From the IMG/VR virus record IMGVR_UViG_3300032665_000073, positions 1 through 41,949 of that record: a stretch of 41,949 bases of DNA, one strand, 5' to 3'. The position numbers were made by a program, and so were the translations under genes. The DNA comes from a virus. Positions 13,458 to 21,426 of this stretch are shown here, in pieces. The notes beneath the pieces were generated by a model. It saw only the letters and a program-made list of their open reading frames with translations. It had not been told where the DNA came from and ran no database searches. Every line of letters starts with the position of its first letter. Position 1 is the stretch's first letter.

Positions 13458-15875
13458 ATGCCATTACAAAAACTACAATTTCGTCCGGGCGCTAATAGAG
13501 AAGGCACAATCTATAGTAATGAAGGCGGTTGGTATGATATGGACCACGTACGTTTTCGTTCTGGACTTCCTGAAAAAATTGGCGGCTGGCAGCAGCTTTC
13601 GCCCCAGCAATACAAAGGTATTTGCCGTTCTATTTGGGTTTGGTTAGATGGCGATGCTGGTGTAGGAACACTTTATATTGGCGTAGGTACAAGCTCCAAG
13701 TACTATATTTACTCGGCAGGTGCTTATAACGATATAACTCCGCTTATCCAAACCGACACCCTAACAAACCCGTTTAGCACCCAAAATACGTCAAATGTTG
13801 TTACCGTAACTGATGCTTCATACCTTCCTAATGTGGGAGATTACGTTATATTTTCCGGTGCTAGCTCAGTAGGCGGTTTAACTATTAACGGTGAATATAT
13901 TGTTACAAACGTAACTAGCGCTACTACTTACCAAATTACTACTACAAATCCTGCAACATCAACTGCAACTGGTGGTGGTACGGTAACTGTTCAATACGAA
14001 TATCCATCAGGTAATACTATTTATTCCGTTGGTACTGGCTGGGGTGCAGGTCCTTGGGGCGGTCCACTTATACCTGTAGTTGTTAGTTTAGGCAATAACC
14101 CTTTTGCTACTACATCTTCGTCTGGTACAGTTACAGTAACTCAAACTGCTCATGGTATGACTAACGGTACTTATGTTGCCTTTACAGGAGCTACTGGGTT
14201 TGCTGGTATTTTAGCTAGTACACTAAACTCAACTTTTGTTATTTCTGGCGTAACCACTAATACCTATAACATCACACTACCAAGCTCTTCTGTTGCAACT
14301 GCTACTACTTCTGGTGGTGGCTCTTCTGTTGTTGTAACTGAAGGTTCTGGTTCTCGTGGTTGGGGTACTGCGTACTCTTCTGGTATTGGGCAGCAGCTCC
14401 GTCTTTGGTCTAATGATAACTTTGGTGCTGACCTTGTTATTGCCCCACGTGGTGGTCCTATTTTTTATTGGCAAGATTCTACAGGTGTTGGTGTTCGTGC
14501 CCAATATCTAAGCAGTGTTGCTAATACAACCACAGCACTAACTGATGCATCTACATTTAGTGGAAGCGCAACTTCAATTACTGTTACTTCGGCTAATGCG
14601 CCTTATATCTACCCATACATGGTGATTACTGGTACTAACTTGCCTGCAGGGACTAAAGTAGCTTCTAACTATATTACAGGTGCAACAACTGTACCAATTA
14701 CGACAACAACTACTGGCGCTAGCTCTGGTAACTATAATTTTTCTTATGCTGGTGCTTATGTGCCAACGTCTACATTCCAGGTAATTACTTCAGAAGTACA
14801 AGAATTTGTTATTGCTTTTGGCGCTAATAACTATGTACCTGGGAATGCAAGCTCGCCGTTTAACCCAATGCTAGTTCGTTGGGCAGATCAAGCAAATGCT
14901 TTCCAATGGGTACCAGAATTAACTAATCAGTCTGGCGAATATACTTTAAGTAATGGTTCATTCATTATGGGTGCACGTGCAACCCGCCAAGAGATTTTGG
15001 TTTGGACTGATTCAGCTATTTACTCGATGCAGTATATCGGTGCTCCTTATGTTTGGGGTTTCCAGATTTTGATGGATAACATTTCCATTATGTCGCCTAA
15101 TTGCATGATTACTGTAAATAATATTACCTACTGGATGGGTAAAGACCGCTTCTATATGTATGACGGTACAGTAAAAACATTGCCCTGCTCATTAAAACAA
15201 TATATTTTTGAAGACATTAATCAAGACCAAGCCTATCAAGTATTTGCCGGTGCTAATGAAGGATTTAATGAAGTATGGTGGTTCTACTGCTCTGTAGATG
15301 GAAATGGTGGAACTCGTGCTAATCCTAATACTTCAGTTGATAAATACGTTATCTATAACTACCTAGATAATTGTTGGTATTACGGCACAATGGCAAGAAC
15401 TGCTTGGTACCAAACTGGGGTACAACAATACCCAATCGCTGCCGACTATAACAACAGACTTTTGGACCAAGAAGTAGGATGTGACGATAATTCAACATCA
15501 ACTACTATGCCTATAACTGCCTATATACAATCATCTGATTTTGACATTGGTGATGGTCAGCAGTTTGGGTTTGTATGGAGAATCTTGCCTGACGTAAACT
15601 TTAATAGTTCAACAGGTAACCAGCCATCAGTAACGATGCAAGCTATTCCACGTCAAAACTCTGGTAGTCCATATACATCTGCAGATAACCCACAAGTTCA
15701 AAGCCCACAAAACTTTACCAATATCCCTGCCTATACAGTCAACCAATTTACTGGTCAGGTCTACACCCGTCTGCGTGGTCGTCAAATGGCATTTAGGATT
15801 GAATCTACAGACATTGGGGTAGCTTGGCAGCTAGGTGCACCCCGTATTGATATTAGACCTGACGGACGAAGATAA
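13458..15875 (+). CDS. Tail nozzle / packaged-DNA stabilisation protein (P22 gp10-like)
   Basis: An 805-residue protein. The N-terminal signature FRPGANREGTIYSNEGGWYD...HVRFRSGLPEKIGGW is typical of the phage stabilisation protein family that includes P22 gp10, functionally comparable to the T7 gp12 nozzle, forming the hub below the adaptor ring. The middle (residues ~90-280) has Thr/Ser-rich Ig-like blocks (SGTVTVTQTAHGMTNGTYVA), an insertion relative to a minimal nozzle. The C-terminal half resumes with WADQANAFQWVPEL, YWMGKDRFYMYDG and AFRIESTDIGVAWQLGAPRI. It is separated from the adaptor genes by the fibre and lysis genes. Confidence 0.8.
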   Translation: MPLQKLQFRPGANREGTIYSNEGGWYDMDHVRFRSGLPEKIGGWQQLSPQQYKGICRSIWVWLDGDAGVGTLYIGVGTSSKYYIYSAGAYNDITPLIQTDTLTNPFSTQNTSNVVTVTDASYLPNVGDYVIFSGASSVGGLTINGEYIVTNVTSATTYQITTTNPATSTATGGGTVTVQYEYPSGNTIYSVGTGWGAGPWGGPLIPVVVSLGNNPFATTSSSGTVTVTQTAHGMTNGTYVAFTGATGFAGILASTLNSTFVISGVTTNTYNITLPSSSVATATTSGGGSSVVVTEGSGSRGWGTAYSSGIGQQLRLWSNDNFGADLVIAPRGGPIFYWQDSTGVGVRAQYLSSVANTTTALTDASTFSGSATSITVTSANAPYIYPYMVITGTNLPAGTKVASNYITGATTVPITTTTTGASSGNYNFSYAGAYVPTSTFQVITSEVQEFVIAFGANNYVPGNASSPFNPMLVRWADQANAFQWVPELTNQSGEYTLSNGSFIMGARATRQEILVWTDSAIYSMQYIGAPYVWGFQILMDNISIMSPNCMITVNNITYWMGKDRFYMYDGTVKTLPCSLKQYIFEDINQDQAYQVFAGANEGFNEVWWFYCSVDGNGGTRANPNTSVDKYVIYNYLDNCWYYGTMARTAWYQTGVQQYPIAADYNNRLLDQEVGCDDNSTSTTMPITAYIQSSDFDIGDGQQFGFVWRILPDVNFNSSTGNQPSVTMQAIPRQNSGSPYTSADNPQVQSPQNFTNIPAYTVNQFTGQVYTRLRGRQMAFRIESTDIGVAWQLGAPRIDIRPDGRR

Positions 15876-16180
15876 TGAGTATCCCACTATATCAATCCTA
15901 TAACGGCACCCCGTTAAATCCAGCGCCACCTAACTTGCCGGTAGTAGCCCCTCTGACTTACGATGTTAGTTTTGAGAACCAGATTCTAAGCGTTTTACGG
16001 TTGTACTTTAACCAGCTAAACAACTATACACAGGCTACAGCAACCCCAGATTACGGTACTACAGTTAATAGACCAACTAATAAACTGCAAATTGGGCAGA
16101 TTTATTTTGATACAACCTTAGATATTCCAATTTGGTGGAATGGTTCTAAATGGGTAAATGCTTCCGGAACGGGAGTTTAA
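15875..16180 (+). CDS. Small virion-region protein, unknown
   Basis: A 101-residue protein, Pro/Asn/Thr-rich, starting at the last base of the nozzle stop (TAATG). The C-terminal segment IGQIYFDTTLDIPIWWNGSKWVNASG is a beta-hairpin-like patch I recall in many phage proteins, often at fibre or base components. The N-terminal part has ENQILSVLRLYFNQLNNY, likely a helix. There is no catalytic or membrane feature. It may be a small component assembling with the nozzle, which is inferred only from coupling. Confidence 0.75.
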   Translation: MSIPLYQSYNGTPLNPAPPNLPVVAPLTYDVSFENQILSVLRLYFNQLNNYTQATATPDYGTTVNRPTNKLQIGQIYFDTTLDIPIWWNGSKWVNASGTGV

Positions 16181-16215
16181 ATGGTAAAATCGGCAAAAAT
16201 ACTAAGGAATATGTT

Positions 16216-16689
16216 ATGAACGGTGGACAAGGTATCGGTGAACTTATGCTCATGAAATCGGCTATGGGCGGGATGAACCCTGCCGAAAGTAGCCAAGGTA
16301 TAGCTAGTGCCCCTGCACAAAAGCCGTCTGAAAGTGCCTTAAAGATTTTAACAAATTACTTCCAAAATAGGGGTATACCCTTACAACAAGGCTATGCTGC
16401 GGTGCAGAAAGAGCTTGGCGAAGGACTAAAACTCTTACAGTTTAAAAATTCTGTCTTAGCAATCAAGCACTTAGGTGGTGGTGTTGCTCAGATTCATTTT
16501 TTTACTCTTGATGATGAAGCTACACTTAAAGAAGACATTAAACACTTTATTGATTTGATGCGTAAAGCTGGCATCCATACTATCTATGATAAAGATCAAG
16601 ATCCGGTATTTATGCAAGCAGCCCAAGAGTTTGGTGCCCAGCCCCAGCAATCAGATAATCCACAGTTTAAGATGATGGCTACTCTATGA
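16216..16689 (+). CDS. Putative GNAT-fold-like phage protein
   Basis: I start this 157-residue protein at the ATG at 16216, preceded by AAGGAA. A longer reading from 16150 overlaps the previous gene. The first 35 residues are Gly/Met/Ala-rich and flexible. The rest has alternating strands and helices: NSVLAIKHLGGGVAQIHFFT, then a helix LKEDIKHFIDLMRKAGI, then a strand and a terminal helix VFMQAAQEFGA. I recall similar proteins being assigned a GNAT-like fold in phages, but the acetyl-CoA-binding loop is not obvious. It overlaps the next gene by four bases. Confidence 0.6.
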   Translation: MNGGQGIGELMLMKSAMGGMNPAESSQGIASAPAQKPSESALKILTNYFQNRGIPLQQGYAAVQKELGEGLKLLQFKNSVLAIKHLGGGVAQIHFFTLDDEATLKEDIKHFIDLMRKAGIHTIYDKDQDPVFMQAAQEFGAQPQQSDNPQFKMMATL

Positions 16690-17075
16690 ACCAAGTAGTA
16701 GAAACCACCCAGAAAGTAGACGCACTAATGCAGTCTATGAGGGCTATGCCGCAGGTTGAATGTACTGAGAAGCATTATTTTGCCCCCGGAATCTACGTTA
16801 AAGAAGTTACTATGCCTGCTGGTTCTGTTATTGTAGGTAAGCCACATAAGACTACGCACTTGTGCGTGATGCTACAGGGTCGTATGGAGATATTAAAAGA
16901 TGATGGCAGTATTGTAGAGCTAGTTGCTCCAATGACTTTTGTGGCGCCCCCAGGAAGAAAAGTAGCTCATATTATTGAGACTGTAGTATTTCAGAATATT
17001 TTTGCAACCGACGAAACCGATGTGGAGAAGCTAGAGCACATGTTCGTTGAGAATCCGTTATTGGAAGGAAACTAA
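16686..17075 (+). CDS. Cupin-like protein
   Basis: A 129-residue protein with an N-terminal helix and then a single cupin-type barrel. IYVKEVTMPAGSVIVGKPHKTTHLCVMLQGRMEIL is the first motif region (two His, then the Gly turn), and VELVAPMTFVAPPGRKVAHI the second (one His). The C-terminus is acidic (FATDETDVEKLEHMF). This form with GK.HKT.H is common in phage structural operons, where no enzyme activity is known. It overlaps its upstream neighbour by four bases. It is not closely similar to the other cupin at 11459. Confidence 0.75.
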   Translation: MNQVVETTQKVDALMQSMRAMPQVECTEKHYFAPGIYVKEVTMPAGSVIVGKPHKTTHLCVMLQGRMEILKDDGSIVELVAPMTFVAPPGRKVAHIIETVVFQNIFATDETDVEKLEHMFVENPLLEGN

Positions 17076-17076
17076 T

Positions 17077-18327
17077 ATGGCATTTGTTGACGTTGGTGTA
17101 GCCGTTGCTGGAGCATTTGGCGCTGAAAGTATTGGAGCAGTTGGTGCTGGTATGATTGGTTCCGGCCTAGTAGGCGCTGGTACAGGTGCGTTGATGGCAG
17201 GTTTATCAGGTAAAAATATATTAAACGGTGCTTTAATTGGTGGAGGCCTTGGCGCTATAGGTGGCGGTATTGGCGGTGCGTTTGGTTCTACTACCACTCA
17301 AATTCTTAATGATGGATCTATTGCAACTGTAAACGGTCTTGGACAAATTGTAGGTGGTACCGCAGCAGATGGTAGTGCCCTTACTTCAGATGCTATAGCT
17401 GCTCTTAATCAAAGTGGTTCTGCTGCTACTGGCGCTACCGCTGCTTCTTATGGTACTAGTGCTGGAGCTGGTGCTTCTGGTGCTACTGTTCCTGGTACTA
17501 ATGCAACTACTGCTCCCGGTACAAGTAATGTGGCTACAAATGCTGCTAAAACTGCTATGACTAATCCGCCCCCAACACCTACAAACTATGGACAATATTT
17601 AAAGTACGGTGTTCCTGCAGCTATGATGATGTATGGTTCAGGTATATTTGGTAACAAGACTACTAACCCCGGTATTACCCAGCAATCTACTGTAGGCCAA
17701 TCACAACCAAACCCAAACATTAGAGGGCTATCGTCTAATTATCAAAGTAGTTACCCACAGTCTCTTATGGCTGCGGAAGGCGGTATTATGAAGTTAGCTA
17801 CTGGTGGTACAGGTGAAGCAGGAATGACCCCTGCGGTTACACAATCTACTTATAATCCTGCGGATGTAAATGCAGCGCAAAGCTCAACCTTATCCCCAGC
17901 AACACAAGCTTTGTTAAACCAATATGGTATTTCTACAACCCAAGCCCAACCTATATTATCCGCACTGCAAGGCCAAGGTATTGGTACTAGAACAGCGGCT
18001 GAAGGTGGCATCATGGGTTATTTCCACGGGGGCAGTGCCGAATATAACTTAGGATCTTACTCTGATGGTGGTCGATTGCTTAAAGGGCCTGGCGATGGTA
18101 TGAGTGATGAGATTCCAGCTACGATTGCACACAAGCAACCTGCTCGTTTAGCTGAAGGCGAGTTTGTCGTACCCGCCGATGTTGTATCTCATTTAGGTAA
18201 CGGTTCTACTGAAGCTGGTGCAAAGCATCTTTATAAGATGATGGACAATGTACGACATGCACGTACTGGCAAAAAGAAACAAGCTAAACAGATTAAGGCA
18301 GATAAGTTTTTACCAAAAACTAAATGA
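17077..18327 (+). CDS. Gly/Ala-rich candidate ejection protein
   Basis: A 416-residue protein. The ATG at 17077 follows GGAAGGAA and lies one base past the upstream stop. The first ~75 residues are a glycine-zipper-like hydrophobic array (AVAGAFGAESIGAVGAGMIG, ALIGGGLGAIGGGIGGAFG) able to insert in membranes. A disordered Ser/Thr/Asn middle carries AEGGIM motifs. The C-terminus has SDGGRLLKGPGDGMSDEIPA, RLAEGEFVVPADVVSHLG and a basic end. This C-terminal block is strongly conserved in environmental podoviruses by my recollection. An internal virion protein ejected into the envelope is the likely role. Confidence 0.65.
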   Translation: MAFVDVGVAVAGAFGAESIGAVGAGMIGSGLVGAGTGALMAGLSGKNILNGALIGGGLGAIGGGIGGAFGSTTTQILNDGSIATVNGLGQIVGGTAADGSALTSDAIAALNQSGSAATGATAASYGTSAGAGASGATVPGTNATTAPGTSNVATNAAKTAMTNPPPTPTNYGQYLKYGVPAAMMMYGSGIFGNKTTNPGITQQSTVGQSQPNPNIRGLSSNYQSSYPQSLMAAEGGIMKLATGGTGEAGMTPAVTQSTYNPADVNAAQSSTLSPATQALLNQYGISTTQAQPILSALQGQGIGTRTAAEGGIMGYFHGGSAEYNLGSYSDGGRLLKGPGDGMSDEIPATIAHKQPARLAEGEFVVPADVVSHLGNGSTEAGAKHLYKMMDNVRHARTGKKKQAKQIKADKFLPKTK

Positions 18328-18731
18328 TAATTAACCACGTACAACCAACACATTGTGCTCAAATATGGAAATCAGTTGAACCATTTATAATTGAAGCCCA
18401 TAAGCAAGATAGTGAAGATTATTCGGTAGAACAAATAAAAGCTTTTGTATTAACAGGACAGTGGATATTATTAATAGCAGTAGATGAACAAGGTGCAATA
18501 CATGGAGCAATGACGGTAAGTTTTTTAAACTACCCTAACGATAGAATTGCTTTTATAACATCTACTGGCGGTAAAACGATTATTAGTGAAAATACTTTTA
18601 ATCAGATGGCGGTAATTTTAAAAAGTTTTGGAGCGACAAAAGTGCAGTCAGCGGTAAGAGAATCAATGAGTCGATTGCTTAGTCGTGTTGGATTTAATAA
18701 CAGATATATTGTTGCAGAAAAAAGAATTTAG
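18324..18731 (+). CDS. GNAT-like protein (T7 gp13/internal virion protein A-like)
   Basis: A 135-residue alpha/beta protein. WILLIAVDEQGAIHGAMTVSF resembles the central beta4 strand of a GNAT domain, followed by NDRIAFITSTGGKTI, a helix NTFNQMAVILKSFGATKV, and RESMSRLLSRVGF near the C-terminus. This pattern (strand, long helix, then R.S..RLL.R.GF) is what I know of phage GNAT-like proteins, some of which are internal virion proteins of the T7 gp13 type. Its place among ejection proteins supports that. The stop-start overlap with the upstream gene is ATGA. Catalytic activity is unproven. Confidence 0.6.
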   Translation: MIINHVQPTHCAQIWKSVEPFIIEAHKQDSEDYSVEQIKAFVLTGQWILLIAVDEQGAIHGAMTVSFLNYPNDRIAFITSTGGKTIISENTFNQMAVILKSFGATKVQSAVRESMSRLLSRVGFNNRYIVAEKRI

Positions 18732-18739
18732 GAGGCTTT

Positions 18740-21418
18740 ATGGGTGGCGGCGGATCTAGCGGTGGTGGTGGTGGAACCACACAATCAGTATCAAATTCTT
18801 ATAGTAGTTTATCTCCTTGGATAGCTCCTTATGTAACATCTATGCTTGGTGCTGCGCAGCAACAAGTATTTAATACCGACCCCACAACTGGTCAAATTAC
18901 CAGTATGAACCCATACCAAGCGTATGGTTCTATAAATCCACAAACGGGTCAACAGTATGGTATGTCTACTAGTGATATGGCTGCTGCTAATGCTTCTGTT
19001 GCACCATTTAGCCAATTACAAAATCAATCATTTCAAGGTGCCGGTAATTTACAAACCCCCGGTCAATTTGGTCAAGCTACTGGCGCTGCTGGTATGGGGA
19101 CAATGCAGTCATTAATGGCTGGGCAAAATTTAGCTAATCAGTCCACCAATCCTAATGCGGTTGGTGCATACATGAACCCTTACATCCAGAATGCCTTAAA
19201 TCCGGCATTGCAGTTAGCTAACCAACAGTACGGAATTGCTGGTACACAAATGGCTGGACAAGCTACTGGTGCTGGTGCTTTTGGTGGTTCTCGTAATGCG
19301 CTACAACAAAATTTAAACGCACAAAATCAGATGTTGGCGCAAAACCAATTAATCGGTAATGCCTATAACACTGCATATACTAATGCACAGAACCAAATGA
19401 ACACCGTAGCTAATGTTGGCTTACAAGGTGCTAATCAAGGTATTGCTGGAGCTAATACTTTAGCTAATATCGGCACAGGTCAATTAGGTGCACAACAAAA
19501 TATACTTAACCAACAAAATACATTGGGGCAACAACAAACTGCTGGTACACAAGCTATTATTAATCAGGCTATGCAGAACTACCAGACCGGTCAGCAGTAC
19601 CCAATGCAACAATTAACTAACCTTAAGAACTTGGCTAGTGGTATTCCTGTTACAGATACAACACAAACTATACAACAAGCTGCACCATCTACTGCTAACT
19701 TAATTGGCGGTGCTGGTATGACTTTATTGGGTGCTGGTTTAGCCGGAAGCGGCGGTAGTAATGTAACTATTAATAATCCTGCACCAGTAAAGTCTGCCCA
19801 AGGTGGCATTATGAAGCTCCAAACCAAAAAGTATTCTAATGGTGGTATTGGTTCTATCTACCGCAAGGCGCTTAATGATCCTGCATCAGTACCAAACCAA
19901 AGCTTACAAGATGGTACGATTAATGGTTTACCTGCGCAGTTAGTTCAGGCAATGAAACTTAATGAGCAACAACAGGCTCAAGCACCTGCACAAGCCCCTA
20001 CATCTACTGTTATACAAGATATTGATGCCAAAGCTGCACAGCAACAAGCCCAAGAGCAACAGATAGATGAACAGAAGTTATTAGCTCAACTGCCAACCAT
20101 TATGGCTGACTTGAAAGTTGCTAGAGATATTGCTAAAGAAAAAGGCGATAAAGAAGAACTTAAAGCTATTGATACAAAGATTTCAGAAATCTCTATGTTG
20201 GCACAACGTGCTCAAGAGAAGATGCAAATGCAACCAGCGCAGCCTCCACAAGTTGCTCAAGGTCCTTTAGCTGCGCCTGCCCCACAAGGTATCGAAGCGG
20301 CTATGGCTCAACAGCAGCAAGCGGCTCAACAGCCACAACAAATGGCGCAAGCTGCCCCACAACAAGCCCCTCAAGGTATCGCTCAGTTTTATAAAGGTGG
20401 CGAGGTAAAGCGCTATGAAGTGGGTGGTGTTCCTTTAATTTCTCCTGATATTACAAATTGGTTATCTGATAAAGCAAATACCATAGGAAGTGCATTGCAA
20501 AATGTAGGTAATATCAAACCAGTAATTAGATCAGTAGCGGGTGTAGATAATACTGCCCCAACTACTTGGGCAGATGAGGCGGACCAACCTATGACCCCAG
20601 GTAGAGCAACCCCAGAAAACCATATGACAACCGCAGAAATTGCTGCGGCTAACCCACCTAAAATTACTATTGGACCCCGTGGTGGACCTAGTGTAAAAGC
20701 ATCTGATGCCGCAAAAGAACTAAACATTGCTCAGTACGATGTTAAAGGTGCTACCAACGATGTTACTAGCATGATTAAAAATTGGTCTGATATGTTAATG
20801 GGGCAGTACAATAAAGATACTTCCTTACAAGATATTGGTCGTGGTCTTATGCATGGTGGCGCTCGTTGGGCTGGTTATACTGGTGCTGGTACTGGACTTG
20901 GTCAAGGCATTGCTGGATTTGGCGAAGGTTACGCACAAAGCTTAGAAGCAAGCGAAGCTAAAAAAGATAAGATGCTAACGCAACTTATGAGCCTTGGTTT
21001 ATCTGGCGCTCAACTTAAAATGGAAGCTGCTAAACTTGGTATTGCCCAAGAAGAACTTAAGGCTAAACTACCAGTACTTGCAGGACAAGCTGCGCTGTAT
21101 AGGGCTAAAGCAAATGCTCCGATTGGTGGTGTTGGTTTAGTAGCCCCCGGCCCAATTAACCCTTCAGATTTGATGAAGATTGACCAAAGATTTGATGCAC
21201 TTAAAAATAACCCTAAGTCAGATCCAGCGTTCTATAATAGCTTACCCCCTGCAGTTCAGAAGCAATTAGATTTGCCTAAAGATTCAGCAGGGTATAAAAC
21301 AGGTATGCAGAACGTAGAAAAAATTGTTCAGGACCAAAAGGATACTTTTATCCAAAGAGCACATAGAGAAGGGGCAAGATATAAAACTTCTCGAAGCTCT
21401 AGTGATTTAGACGAATAA
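18740..21418 (+). CDS. Large Gln/Ala-rich candidate ejection protein
   Basis: An 892-residue protein opening MGGGGSSGGGGGTTQSVSNS. Residues ~40-330 are Asn/Gln/Ala/Gly-rich with helical character (NPALQLANQQYGIAGTQMAG, AFGGSRNALQQN). Then come GGIMKLQTKKYSNGG, a Gln-rich coiled-coil stretch (~400-520) and FYKGGEVKRYEVGG. The C-terminal third is mixed helical with QDIGRGLMHGGARWAGYTGA. Start follows TTAGGAGG overlapping the upstream stop. Size, composition and position between two other candidate ejection proteins suggest an internal virion/DNA-ejection role comparable to T7 gp15. This is inference, since no defining motif exists. Confidence 0.65.
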   Translation: MGGGGSSGGGGGTTQSVSNSYSSLSPWIAPYVTSMLGAAQQQVFNTDPTTGQITSMNPYQAYGSINPQTGQQYGMSTSDMAAANASVAPFSQLQNQSFQGAGNLQTPGQFGQATGAAGMGTMQSLMAGQNLANQSTNPNAVGAYMNPYIQNALNPALQLANQQYGIAGTQMAGQATGAGAFGGSRNALQQNLNAQNQMLAQNQLIGNAYNTAYTNAQNQMNTVANVGLQGANQGIAGANTLANIGTGQLGAQQNILNQQNTLGQQQTAGTQAIINQAMQNYQTGQQYPMQQLTNLKNLASGIPVTDTTQTIQQAAPSTANLIGGAGMTLLGAGLAGSGGSNVTINNPAPVKSAQGGIMKLQTKKYSNGGIGSIYRKALNDPASVPNQSLQDGTINGLPAQLVQAMKLNEQQQAQAPAQAPTSTVIQDIDAKAAQQQAQEQQIDEQKLLAQLPTIMADLKVARDIAKEKGDKEELKAIDTKISEISMLAQRAQEKMQMQPAQPPQVAQGPLAAPAPQGIEAAMAQQQQAAQQPQQMAQAAPQQAPQGIAQFYKGGEVKRYEVGGVPLISPDITNWLSDKANTIGSALQNVGNIKPVIRSVAGVDNTAPTTWADEADQPMTPGRATPENHMTTAEIAAANPPKITIGPRGGPSVKASDAAKELNIAQYDVKGATNDVTSMIKNWSDMLMGQYNKDTSLQDIGRGLMHGGARWAGYTGAGTGLGQGIAGFGEGYAQSLEASEAKKDKMLTQLMSLGLSGAQLKMEAAKLGIAQEELKAKLPVLAGQAALYRAKANAPIGGVGLVAPGPINPSDLMKIDQRFDALKNNPKSDPAFYNSLPPAVQKQLDLPKDSAGYKTGMQNVEKIVQDQKDTFIQRAHREGARYKTSRSSSDLDE

Positions 21419-21426
21419 GGAACACC

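Noticed and set aside
16181-16219. 12-codon mini-ORF just before the 16216 gene, overlapping its ATG
   Set aside because: It could be a coupling leader, but it is too short, lacks its own ribosome-binding site and may be chance.
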